Part shown: piece after piece, positions 1-7,102 of the stretch
Position numbering within the stretch: the first letter of the stretch is position 1
Layout: the number at the start of each line of letters is the position of its first letter
Assembly: GCA_003131315.1 (NCBI GenBank)
Contig: PKUV01000169.1
Location: 278-59,663 of the forward strand
Source of the DNA: Acidobacteriaceae bacterium
Lineage (GTDB): Bacteria; Acidobacteriota; Terriglobia; Terriglobales; Acidobacteriaceae
DNA length: 59,386 bases
Direction of reading: 5' to 3'
Translations under genes and position numbers: made by a program
The notes under the pieces: model-generated
What the model saw: the letters and a program-made list of their open reading frames with translations, nothing else
Database searches by the model: none
Told to the model about the DNA's origin: nothing

Positions 1-3
1 CCG

Positions 4-1071
4 CTACATCTTCCCCTTCAGTTGCTCCGGCGCCACCAACACCTCCGCCGTCATCCCCGGCACATACGCGCCCTTCGAATTCTCCAGCCTCACCTTCAAC
101 CCAATCGTCCGTATATCCCTCTTCCGACGCCCCACATCCCGCTGCGTCGCGAAATCCGCTTCCGCCGCCTTATAGAAAACTTTTCCAGGAACCACCGTGC
201 CTCCCGGCAGCCGCACCCGCAGCGTGTCCCCAATTCCAATATGATCGGAATCCGTCTCCGGAATCGCCGCCAACGCCCACGTGTCGCTGAAATCCACCAC
301 CGTCACGATCGCCTGCCCCGCGCTCACCACTTCGCCTTCGCGCGCTGCCCGTACCAGCACCGTCCCCGTCACCGGCGCATAAATCTTCGTGTATCCCAGA
401 CGCACTTCCGATTCCTTCAACAGTGCCACCGCGTTATCCACCTGCGCCCGCGTCGATTCCACCGTACTCTGCGCCGCCGTCGCCTGCTTCGTGCGCGCGA
501 TCGCCGAATCCAAATCCGCCTGCCCCGCCGTCACCTGATCCTTCAGCGCCTGCACGCTCGCCTCTTGCGCCTTCAGATTCATCTCCGCCTGCACCCGGTC
601 CTGATCCGATGCCACTCCCGCCTGCGCCAATCCAATGGTCCGCCGGCTGTCGCTCTCGACCCGCGTCAAAGTCGCTTCCGCCTGTGCCAGTTGCGCCCGC
701 GCCGCCGCCAGCCGCGCCTGCGAATTCGCCACATCTCCCGTCGTCGACCCTTTCGTCGATTGCCGCGTGTATTCGCTCTCGCTGACCTTCGACCGCAAAC
801 TGGCAATCGTCGCCGCCGCCCCACGCTCCTCCGCCTCCAACTCCGACGGATCCAGCAACGCGATCAGATCCCCTTGCTTAACCTGCGTCCCTTCCTCCAC
901 CAGCAGCTTCAGAATCCGCCCCTGAATCTGCGGACTCACCACGATCTGGTTCGCATCCACCGTCCCCACCAGCACCAGGTCTTTCCCTGCCGGCGTGGAA
1001 AAAAAGTAGTACCCCGAAGCAATCGTCAGAATGATCGCCAGCACAATCAAAAATTTATTCCGCGCACTCAT
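4..1071 (-). CDS. HlyD/EmrA-type periplasmic adaptor of an efflux system
   Basis: This 355-residue membrane-fusion protein would link an inner-membrane exporter to the outer membrane. One membrane helix lies at about residues 8-24. The first half of a biotinyl-lipoyl-like domain follows at about 35-72, then a long Ala/Gln-rich coiled-coil hairpin at about 75-215. The second lipoyl half is marked by the GTVLVRAAREGEVV stretch, and a beta-barrel domain runs to the end. I chose the ATG at 1071 over the preceding GTG because GGGAGA lies a normal distance upstream. The TetR gene precedes it on the same strand after a 155-bp gap, suggesting a self-regulated efflux operon. The transporter itself is probably beyond the left edge of the window. 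The substrate is unknown. Confidence 0.85.
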   Translation of the reverse strand: MSARNKFLIVLAIILTIASGYYFFSTPAGKDLVLVGTVDANQIVVSPQIQGRILKLLVEEGTQVKQGDLIALLDPSELEAEERGAAATIASLRSKVSESEYTRQSTKGSTTGDVANSQARLAAARAQLAQAEATLTRVESDSRRTIGLAQAGVASDQDRVQAEMNLKAQEASVQALKDQVTAGQADLDSAIARTKQATAAQSTVESTRAQVDNAVALLKESEVRLGYTKIYAPVTGTVLVRAAREGEVVSAGQAIVTVVDFSDTWALAAIPETDSDHIGIGDTLRVRLPGGTVVPGKVFYKAAEADFATQRDVGRRKRDIRTIGLKVRLENSKGAYVPGMTAEVLVAPEQLKGKM

Positions 1072-1138
1072 CACAAATCTCCCTTGTAGCTAGGCTCTCG
1101 TCGGAAAGCTCGTAGCTCTTAGCTTTCATCCCGAGACA

Positions 1139-1196
1139 AAAAAGCCAAAAGCCAAAAGCCAAAAGCTAAAAGCTAAAAGCTAAAAGCTAAAAGCCT
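1139..1196. repeat. AAAAGCC/AAAAGCT tandem heptamer-octamer repeat
   Basis: About seven tandem copies of an AAAAGCCA or AAAAGCTA unit lie between the adaptor and TetR genes. Related AGCTCTTAGC/AGCCAAAAGC fragments recur at 3277-3330 and 39330-39360, so this is one member of a scattered low-complexity family. No function can be read from it. Confidence 0.7.
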
Positions 1197-1226
1197 TTCT
1201 CCGCGTCCTCGGTGTCTCGGCGGTGA

Positions 1227-1880
1227 TCAAACAAACAACGCCGCCGAAATAAAATCCAGAACAAACGCCCGCCGCTCCCGTATCCGCTCCACCGACAGCG
1301 GATCCACCTTCATCAGCGTCTTCATCAGCGGCGCCGCGCTGAAATAAAAAATAATCACCCCCACAACCGACGGTACAAAATCCATCGCATTCACCGCCCG
1401 GAATTCCCCCGCCTCCATCCCCTCCCGCAACACATCGGCCAGCTTCTCGAAGATCGGACGGAAATATTCCTGCGCAACGCGCCGCATATGTGCGCTGCCT
1501 TTCGTGCCCGACTGCATCCACTCCGCCTGCACCACCCGCGGAAACCGCGGATTCGCCGCGATGTAATCGAAATACGCCCCCAGATATTCCAGCATCTTCT
1601 GTCGCGGCGGCAGTTTGCTTTCGAGCACCGGCACGACCCGCGCCCGCAGCCCGCTGAACACTTGGTCCAGCACCGCTTCGTACAATGCATCCTTGTCCTT
1701 GAAGTAGTAATAAAGCAGCGCCTTGTTGACGTGCGCCGCCTGAGCGATCGCATCCGTTCGAGCCCCCGCAATCCCATGCTCGGCAAATTCCGCCACCGCC
1801 GCCTTCAAGATCGCCGCCCGGCTCTCCTCCGGCTGCCCCCGAGTCCCCAACCGGCGACTTGTACCGGCAGATGTCTTCAT
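1227..1880 (-). CDS. TetR/AcrR family transcriptional repressor
   Basis: This 217-residue protein has a typical TetR helix-turn-helix at about residues 15-62, including the segment ending ALLYYYFKDKDALYEAVL, which is diagnostic of the family. The remainder is the variable helical ligand-binding and dimerisation domain. It lies upstream of the HlyD-type adaptor on the same strand, so it probably represses its own efflux operon. A TAAC-N6-GTTA imperfect palindrome just upstream of the start could be its operator. The ligand is unknown. Confidence 0.88.
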   Translation of the reverse strand: MKTSAGTSRRLGTRGQPEESRAAILKAAVAEFAEHGIAGARTDAIAQAAHVNKALLYYYFKDKDALYEAVLDQVFSGLRARVVPVLESKLPPRQKMLEYLGAYFDYIAANPRFPRVVQAEWMQSGTKGSAHMRRVAQEYFRPIFEKLADVLREGMEAGEFRAVNAMDFVPSVVGVIIFYFSAAPLMKTLMKVDPLSVERIRERRAFVLDFISAALFV

Positions 1881-2308
1881 ATAATTAACCAGTTAGTTAG
1901 ATTGTAGCACCACAACCTCGGCACGAACACCCACCACGGAGGCACGGAGAAGAAACGAGAAAAACCCAAGTTCCTTTTTTTGGTTTTCCTCCGCGGCTCG
2001 GTGCCTCCGTGGTGGGTGCTGCCTTTGCTGCTAGCGACAGGCAGCGCGAAGCCCGGCAGCGCCGTTCCCATTCCAGGAATCGCCCCACCCAAATTCCCAC
2101 TTTTTTCTTGACTTCCCCCCTCCACCGCGCCCAACCTTTTCTCATAATCCGGAAGCTGATAATGGCAATCATTCGTATTACTTTATAATAAGTCCCTTGT
2201 TTTCAAGATTTTGTCCGTAACTCCTTCCGGATCATAAATTTACCTCATAGTCTCCCGCTAACCCCATGATTCCAATAGATCACCAGGGGAGGGGGGAAGG
2301 AGCCTTTC
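1881..2308. other. intergenic region with an inverted repeat
   Basis: This 428-bp gap separates the TetR gene from the C/H-rich gene. An 18-bp inverted repeat (arms near 1929-1946 and 2009-2026, reading CACCACGGAGGCAC and its complement) frames a G/A-rich core. It belongs to the scattered CGGAG/CCTCCG repeat class of this window. The part from about 2170 to 2300 is AT-rich and may hold promoters for both flanking genes, but no convincing -35/-10 pair stands out. Confidence 0.5.
1886..1899. promoter_or_regulatory. possible TetR operator
   Basis: An imperfect palindrome with TAAC and GTTA arms lies 6 bp upstream of the TetR start codon, in an AT-rich stretch that could overlap the promoter. 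Position and symmetry fit autorepression, but only one site is visible and the symmetry is partial. Confidence 0.25.
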
Positions 2309-2713
2309 ATGCGTGTAACCGACGGTCGTTATCCCTACAACATCGCTCGTTGCCGGCACATCAAGGTCAACGGAACCCAGTGCGGCTCGCCCGCACTCAG
2401 AAATCTTTGCCTCTGCTACTTCCATCACCTGTCGCAGCGCACCAACACTGAACTCAACGCCAACCTAGCCCGCCGCGGTTCCCCGGGTTCCATCAGCCTG
2501 CCCATCCTCGAAGACGCCAACTCCATCCAGTTCGCTCTCATGCAGGTCATGCGTCTCCTCTTGACCGGAGAGATCGAGCACAAAACCGCTGCCCTCCTCC
2601 TCTACACCCTGCAAACCGCGTCTCACAATCTGTCCCGCACCGAATTCAATCCCCCCTCCGCAGGAGGTCGTCATCGACCGCTCCGGCGTAGCCGACACCA
2701 ACCTCGGCGATGA
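2309..2713 (+). CDS. C/H-rich putative zinc-binding protein, 3' part frameshifted
   Basis: The N-terminal part is a small C/H-rich motif (C-x9-C, then further Cys and a YFHH), plausibly zinc-binding, followed by a helical stretch with the segment EDANSIQFALMQVMRLL. I recognise this as a common acidobacterial family of unknown function. The frame as given ends at residue 134 in an Arg-rich tail that looks artificial. After the C6 run at 2651-2656 the neighbouring frame reads on with PPQEVVIDRSGVAD and a strongly acidic Glu/Asp tail, open to a stop at 3111-3113. One C fewer would join the two. This is either a sequencing error or a true frameshift. The extended frame would overlap the convergent sulfur-carrier gene by about 200 bp. 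Confidence 0.6.
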   Translation: MRVTDGRYPYNIARCRHIKVNGTQCGSPALRNLCLCYFHHLSQRTNTELNANLARRGSPGSISLPILEDANSIQFALMQVMRLLLTGEIEHKTAALLLYTLQTASHNLSRTEFNPPSAGGRHRPLRRSRHQPRR

Positions 2714-2913
2714 TGCCTGGTACAAACAGGAATTTCAGGAAGAACTCGACGCAGAAGAAGCAGAAGACGGCGAAGAAGAAGACAACGAAGAAGAGAACGA
2801 CGACAACAACGAAGACGACAGAAAACAAGCAAAACAAGCCAAGCAAGCCAAAGACGGCGACTCCCGGGACTCCGTAAACCTCAAAGCCGCCGCCGAAACT
2901 TCTACCGAATCTT

Positions 2914-3195
2914 CTACTGCAAACCGCCCGCGATCGAAGGCACCAGCAGTACCTCGTCGCCGTCCTGGAACGAATACGAAGCGCCCCCCAGGAAGCGAAT
3001 ATCTTCCTCATTCACATAGATATTCAGGAACCGCCGCGTCTCCCCCGCTTCATCCCGCAAATGGGGCTTCAAGTCGGGGAACTGCTGGTCGAGCTCCGAG
3101 AACAGCTCACTGAGATTCGCAGCCGAGCACACAACGCGCGGCGTCCCAGAAGTAAGCCGCCGCAAAGCCGTAGGAATTTGAACTGTGATGCTCAT
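2914..3195 (-). CDS. CysO-like MoaD/ThiS-family sulfur-carrier protein with GGLQ tail
   Basis: This 93-residue ubiquitin-fold protein closely resembles mycobacterial CysO, also 93 residues, sharing the pattern RFLNIYVNEEDIRFLGG and the late DGDEVLLVPSIAGG. Family members are adenylated and thiocarboxylated at a C-terminal Gly-Gly and then donate sulfur to a PLP enzyme. Here Leu-Gln follows the Gly-Gly, so a protease would first have to remove two residues, as JAMM proteases do for other carriers with masked tails. I chose the ATG at 3195 because GGGAGG lies 8 nt upstream; an in-frame upstream start would add seven residues. It lies 122 bp downstream of the threonine-synthase-like gene on the same strand, behind a SAM-I riboswitch. 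No E1-like activator or JAMM gene is in the window. Confidence 0.85.
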   Translation of the reverse strand: MSITVQIPTALRRLTSGTPRVVCSAANLSELFSELDQQFPDLKPHLRDEAGETRRFLNIYVNEEDIRFLGGASYSFQDGDEVLLVPSIAGGLQ

Positions 3196-3317
3196 AGAAA
3201 AAACCTCCCGGGCCAAAAGCCCGTAACAAAAATGAAAATCAAGTCATGCGCGTAAGCCATGACGGAAAGGTTCAGCGAAAAGCTAAGAGCCAAAAGCTAA
3301 CAGCGAATAGCGAACGA

Positions 3318-4598
3318 CTAACGACTAACGACCGCCGCCACCGTCTCCGCAACGGCCGCCGGCAAACTAGCCGCCTTCGCCGCCAAATAAGCTTCAAACT
3401 CGGCAAGCTTCGGAGCGATCGGAGTTTCGGCTTGATACTTGTCCGCCAGCACGTCGGTGGTTTTGAGTCCGTTGCCCGTAATGCAGAGCACGGTCGTTTC
3501 ATCGGGCAGAATGCGGTCCTGCTGGATCAGCTTGCGCGCGGTTCCAACCGTTACGCCGCCCGCTGTCTCGGTGAAGATGCCCTCGGTCTCCGCCAGCGAT
3601 TGGATGGCACTGACAACTTCGTGATCCGAAATGTCTTCAGCCCATCCACCGCTTTTGGTGATGGCCTTCAACGCGTAATGTCCATCGGCCGGATTGCCGA
3701 TCGCCAGCGACCGCGCAATCGTCTTCGGACGCTGTGGTTCAATCTCGCTGCAGTACTGCTTGATCGCTGTGGAAATCGGCGAGCATCCAGTCGCTTGCGC
3801 GCCAAAAAACTTTACCGGTTTGGGATCGACCAGTCCCAGGAGAATCAGTTCATCAAACGCTTTTTTGATTTTCGTGATCAGCGATCCGCCCGCCATCGGC
3901 ACCACCACGTTATCGGGCAATTGCCAGCCCAGTTGCTCGGCGATTTCATAGCCCACCGTCTTCGAGCCTTCGGCGTAATACGGACGAAGATTGACATTCA
4001 CGAATCCCCACCGATGTTCGTCGGCGATCTGCGAGCACAGGCGATTGACATGGTCGTAGCTGCCGTTGATGCGCACCAGCTCCGCGCCAAACACTTGCGT
4101 GCCGAGAATCTTCGCAGGCTCAAGATCCGAAGGAATAAAAATCCACGCCTTCAACCCTTCGCGAGCCGCTTGCGCCGCCACCGAATTTGCCAGATTGCCG
4201 GTCGACGAGCACGCCACCGTATCGAACCCGAAGCTGCGCGCATTCGCCAGTGCGACCGCAACCACGCGGTCTTTGAAGCTCAATGTTGGCAGGCACACCG
4301 CGTCATTCTTAACGAAGAGCCGCCGCGATCCGATTTTGTCGCCGAGCCGCGGCGCGCCGACCAGCGGGGTATATCCAACAGGGAGGGAGGGCTGAAACCC
4401 CGCCGGCAGCGGCAGCAACTCGCGATAGCGCCACATGTTCGGCGCGCGCGAGGCAAACAGTTCGCGCGAAATGCGCGAGCGAATCGAATCGTAGTCGTAG
4501 GTAATTTCGAGCGGCGAGAAACAGTCTTCGCAGATGCTGCGCGGCTGGTTGCCCCAGGTCTTGCCGCATTCGCGGCAGCGGAGTTCGTAGGTGCTCAT
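3318..4598 (-). CDS. threonine-synthase-like PLP enzyme under SAM riboswitch control
   Basis: This 426-residue fold-type II PLP enzyme matches the threonine synthase family, which converts O-phosphohomoserine to threonine. A four-Cys zinc ribbon (CRECGK and CEDC) lies at residues 8-28. The PLP-binding lysine is in LSFKDR near residue 109, the Asn-bearing SSTGNLANSVAAQA loop follows, and the phosphate-binding turn PMAGGSL is near residue 227. The last 40 residues are Ala-rich. The gene is preceded by a SAM-I riboswitch and followed by a CysO-like carrier. CysM, the partner of CysO, is a related PLP enzyme. From the context I infer that it may use a carrier thiocarboxylate to make homocysteine or a related thiol from O-phosphohomoserine. 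Ordinary threonine synthesis, repressed by SAM at the shared branch point, is the alternative. Confidence 0.85.
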   Translation of the reverse strand: MSTYELRCRECGKTWGNQPRSICEDCFSPLEITYDYDSIRSRISRELFASRAPNMWRYRELLPLPAGFQPSLPVGYTPLVGAPRLGDKIGSRRLFVKNDAVCLPTLSFKDRVVAVALANARSFGFDTVACSSTGNLANSVAAQAAREGLKAWIFIPSDLEPAKILGTQVFGAELVRINGSYDHVNRLCSQIADEHRWGFVNVNLRPYYAEGSKTVGYEIAEQLGWQLPDNVVVPMAGGSLITKIKKAFDELILLGLVDPKPVKFFGAQATGCSPISTAIKQYCSEIEPQRPKTIARSLAIGNPADGHYALKAITKSGGWAEDISDHEVVSAIQSLAETEGIFTETAGGVTVGTARKLIQQDRILPDETTVLCITGNGLKTTDVLADKYQAETPIAPKLAEFEAYLAAKAASLPAAVAETVAAVVSR

Positions 4599-4657
4599 CC
4601 TGCAACTTCTTTCCGTGACTGCGGGACGAGCCGGGAAAAATTCCCCAGTTACGACAA

Positions 4658-4686
4658 AACCCCTTTCCCAAATTGGAAAAGAGGTT
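4658..4686 (-). terminator. hairpin of the SAM riboswitch expression platform
   Basis: On the minus strand a 12-bp stem (AACCTCTTTTCC pairing with GGGAAAGGGGTT, two G-U pairs) encloses a 5-nt loop and is followed by TTGT. It sits between the aptamer and the PLP enzyme start, where a regulated transcription terminator is expected. The U tract is short, so termination may be weak. Confidence 0.6.
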
Positions 4687-4719
4687 CGGGAGATGCGAAC
4701 AATTCGCTTCCACCCCGAA

Positions 4720-4820
4720 TCTCATGGTCCCCGTTGCCGGGCGAGAGTTGGCACCTGACGATCAACAGATCCGGTTGCCGTGGCGTCCTAGGGCTCGTCC
4801 CTCAGCCACTCTTCATGAAA
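4720..4820 (-). promoter_or_regulatory. SAM-I (S-box) riboswitch
   Basis: Read on the minus strand, this stretch carries the S-box core in order: GAGTGGCTGAGGGACGAGCCC, then GGCAACC, then GGTGCCAA. The outer P1 helix closes exactly (TTTCATG with CATGAGA, one G-U pair). A terminator-like hairpin lies 34 nt downstream, and the PLP-enzyme start codon is 121 nt beyond the aptamer. SAM-I aptamers bind S-adenosylmethionine and usually switch off methionine and sulfur genes when SAM is plentiful. The sequence and pairing are seen directly; the off-switch logic is inferred from the family. Confidence 0.9.
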
Positions 4821-4951
4821 TTCCAGCTCGCCCAAAATAGAGCGAACTTGGAGTCAGATACTACAACCGACCAATCGGCCTGTCAAGCGCGATTTCGCTG
4901 CCGGATTGCACCGCCGAGACGCCGAGCTCGCCGAGAAATTCTCTTAGGATT

Positions 4952-5059
4952 GTTATCCTTCTTAAGCGCGCCATTCTTCTTACGCTTGTCATTCCGCTTA
5001 AGCTTGCAATTCTTCTTACTCTCGCCATTCCGCTTAAGCTCGTCGTTCCTCTTAAAGTA
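4952..5059. repeat. six tandem 18-bp repeats
   Basis: Six contiguous, degenerate 18-bp units with consensus GYCATTCYKCTTAAGCTY lie between the PLP enzyme and D-Ala-D-Ala ligase genes. Most units keep CTTAAG or CTTAC in the same place. The array runs directly into a GTCATCCCGAGCGAAGCGAG element (5061-5080), a widespread type of bacterial intergenic repeat. No spacers or repeat-spacer structure are present, so it is not CRISPR. Confidence 0.8.
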
Positions 5060-5129
5060 TTGTCATCCCGAGCGAAGCGAGGGATCTGCAGTTCTCCGCG
5101 CTCTCGGCGTCTCGGCGGTGAATCGCCCT

Positions 5130-6353
5130 TCAGCGACTGTACTGATTCCGTTTTTTGTCTTCGTGACGCTCGATGCCGAGCTGGATCAGCCGATCAATCA
5201 ACTCGGAATACGCCACTCCCGTTGCCGCCCACAGCTTCGGATACATGCTGATCGCGGTGAAGCCAGGCATGGTGTTGATCTCGTTGACGAAGATCCTGCG
5301 CGACTTTGGGTCCATCAGAAAATCGACGCGCGCCAGGCCCGTGCAATCGACCGCTTGAAACGCCGCAATCGCCAGCCTCTGCACCGTTTTCATTTCCGCT
5401 TTCGTGATCTTCGCGGGGATCACCCCTTCGGAGCCTTGCACCAGATACTTCGCGTCGTAGTCGTAGAACTCTTTACAGGGAACGATTTCTCCCGCAACCG
5501 ACGCTTTGGGGTCGTCGTTGCCGAGCACCGCGCACTCGATCTCGCGCGCCCTGTTCTTCTTTCCGCCGACGCCTTCCTCAATCACGATCTTGCGATCGAA
5601 CTTTGCCGCTTCCGCGATGGCAGGACCGAGTTCCTTGCGATCGTGCGCCTTCGAGATTCCCACCGACGACCCAAGGTTCGCGGGCTTCACGAAGACTGGA
5701 TACTTCAGCTTGCTCTCCACCAGTTTCTGCACTTTCTTCGGCACTTCCTTCGACTCGGGCTCGAATTGGCTGCGCAACACGGTCACGTGCTTCACGATGG
5801 GCAATTCGGCAGCGCGGAACAAAGCCTTCATGACGTCTTTATCCATGCCCGCGGAAGAGCCGAGCACGCCGGCGCCGACGTAGGCGATGTCGGCCAATTC
5901 GAGCAGACCTTGAATCGTTCCGTCTTCACCGAAGGTTCCGTGCAGCACGGGGAAGATGACATCCACGTTAATCGCGCGATCCGAAGCGCGCCGCAGATTC
6001 GCATCGGTCTGAAAGGGCGCGAGTCCAGCTTCGCGCCGCGCAGGTTCCGGAGGAACGACCACCGACTCGCCTCGAGCCAGCACCGCAGCCCCCGGAGTCG
6101 CCTCCGGATCGCCCGCCCGAAGTTGTGTGGCGCGGGCACAATCGCCCGCGGCGTCTTCGTCTTTGCCCTTGCTCTTCAGCAAACGTTCGGCGTGTTCCGC
6201 CGTGAGCCAGCGGCCGTCTTTCGTGATGCCAATGGGAACTACTTCGTATTTCGTTTTATCAATTGCATTCAGAACGGACGCCGCCGACAGCAACGACACT
6301 TCATGCTCGCCGCTGCGTCCGCCAAAGAGGATGCCAACCCGGATCTTTGCCAT
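5130..6353 (-). CDS. ddl: D-alanine-D-alanine ligase
   Basis: This 407-residue ATP-grasp enzyme joins two D-alanines for peptidoglycan precursors. The N-terminus has the typical GGRSGEHEVSLLSA motif at residues 11-24. The central part has the LHGTFGEDGTIQGLLE substrate loop and KPANLGSSVGISK, and the C-terminal catalytic end has DFLMDPKSRRIFVNEINTMPGFT. Residues of about 67-105 form an insertion rich in Ala, Gly and Arg, part of which is encoded by a palindromic repeat (GCGGGC...GCCCGC at 6132-6149) that stays in frame. The start is the ATG before KIRVGILFGG; no strong ribosome-binding site is visible. Confidence 0.93.
   Translation of the reverse strand: MAKIRVGILFGGRSGEHEVSLLSAASVLNAIDKTKYEVVPIGITKDGRWLTAEHAERLLKSKGKDEDAAGDCARATQLRAGDPEATPGAAVLARGESVVVPPEPARREAGLAPFQTDANLRRASDRAINVDVIFPVLHGTFGEDGTIQGLLELADIAYVGAGVLGSSAGMDKDVMKALFRAAELPIVKHVTVLRSQFEPESKEVPKKVQKLVESKLKYPVFVKPANLGSSVGISKAHDRKELGPAIAEAAKFDRKIVIEEGVGGKKNRAREIECAVLGNDDPKASVAGEIVPCKEFYDYDAKYLVQGSEGVIPAKITKAEMKTVQRLAIAAFQAVDCTGLARVDFLMDPKSRRIFVNEINTMPGFTAISMYPKLWAATGVAYSELIDRLIQLGIERHEDKKRNQYSR
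6132..6149. repeat. palindromic repeat inside ddl coding sequence
   Basis: A GCGGGC-ACAATC-GCCCGC hairpin preceded by GTGTGGC lies in frame within ddl. The same arrangement in reverse, with CGCGGGCAAGAGTGCCCGCG followed by CCACAC, is intergenic at 18368-18393. It appears to be a repeat element tolerated as a peptide insertion. Confidence 0.6.
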
Positions 6354-6514
6354 GCCATTTCAGTCTGGCGCTCGGCGTGTTTCCCGTCAATCGCAGCTTT
6401 GGTTCCGGGTGCGCGGATCGCACCGCCGAGACGCCGAGTTCGCCGAGAAAAGTTTCTGCGCCCCTGTGGTGAAAGTCAGGTCCGGAGCGGTGCGCAAGCG
6501 ACACCTTTCACAAA

Positions 6515-6593
6515 TTGTCATCCTGAGCGAAGCGAAGGATCTGTGTATTTGCCTGCGCCATGCATAGGTCTTTCGCTTCGCTCAAGATGACAA
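6515..6593. repeat. inverted repeat of the GAGCGAAGCGAA type
   Basis: Two arms of about 22 bp (TTGTCATCCTGAGCGAAGCG and its near complement) flank a 35-bp centre between ddl and the small secreted protein gene. The same arm type is at 5060-5087. A CGCCGAGACGCCGAG fragment at about 6423 also lies in this gap. Confidence 0.7.
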
Positions 6594-6633
6594 ACAAAGT
6601 TATGTCGCGAATTTGCGGGACACGGCCTCTAGC

Positions 6634-7092
6634 TTATTCCCGGCTTCGCAGCGCCATCGCCGTGTCCACGGAGCGATGCGGCGAGTCATTGAGTTCATCC
6701 TCGATGTGCTTCTGCATGAGTTCCCATTCCGAGCGCAGCGTCATTTCCTTGATGGCAAACTTGGATTCGTGGCGAGCGTCATCCACGCGGACCGCCAATT
6801 CTTTGTTCTGGAAACGGAAATCGATGATTTCCGCGAGCGGCACCAGTTGATTGGAAGACTTGCCCACGATGAGAAACACGACCTTATCGGTCACCAGGGT
6901 GTATTCCGGGCAAGCTCCCTCGTTCGCCGAGGCTTGCGGCGGGCCGAACGTGGTCATGAAGCCTCGGTGCATGAGCGCGCAGTCGCCCATGCGCATACGA
7001 ACCACGGTTCCATGTTGATAGATACCGATCGGCGCGGCGAAAGCAAACGAAATGCCGCTCAATACAAGCGCCAATAGCAAGGTGAATTTCAT
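6634..7092 (-). CDS. small exported protein of unknown function
   Basis: This 152-residue protein starts at MKFTLLL, where GGAGACTT lies just upstream; a longer in-frame reading adds 32 residues without a signal sequence. Residues 1-19 form a signal peptide ending near FAFAAP. The mature part has two cysteines (GDCALM and GACPEY) that could form a disulfide, and a charged C-terminal half. I do not recognise a domain. It follows the VWFA gene by 10 bp on the same strand and is surely co-transcribed with it. Confidence 0.7.
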   Translation of the reverse strand: MKFTLLLALVLSGISFAFAAPIGIYQHGTVVRMRMGDCALMHRGFMTTFGPPQASANEGACPEYTLVTDKVVFLIVGKSSNQLVPLAEIIDFRFQNKELAVRVDDARHESKFAIKEMTLRSEWELMQKHIEDELNDSPHRSVDTAMALRSRE

Positions 7093-7102
7093 AAGTCTCC
7101 AA

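Noticed and set aside
4952-5059. Possible CRISPR array
   Set aside because: The 18-bp units are directly adjacent without spacers, and no cas gene is present.
3246-6590. A 1114-codon plus-strand open frame
   Set aside because: It runs antisense across the PLP enzyme, the riboswitch and ddl, is very Arg-rich and shows no family pattern. It is a high-GC shadow.
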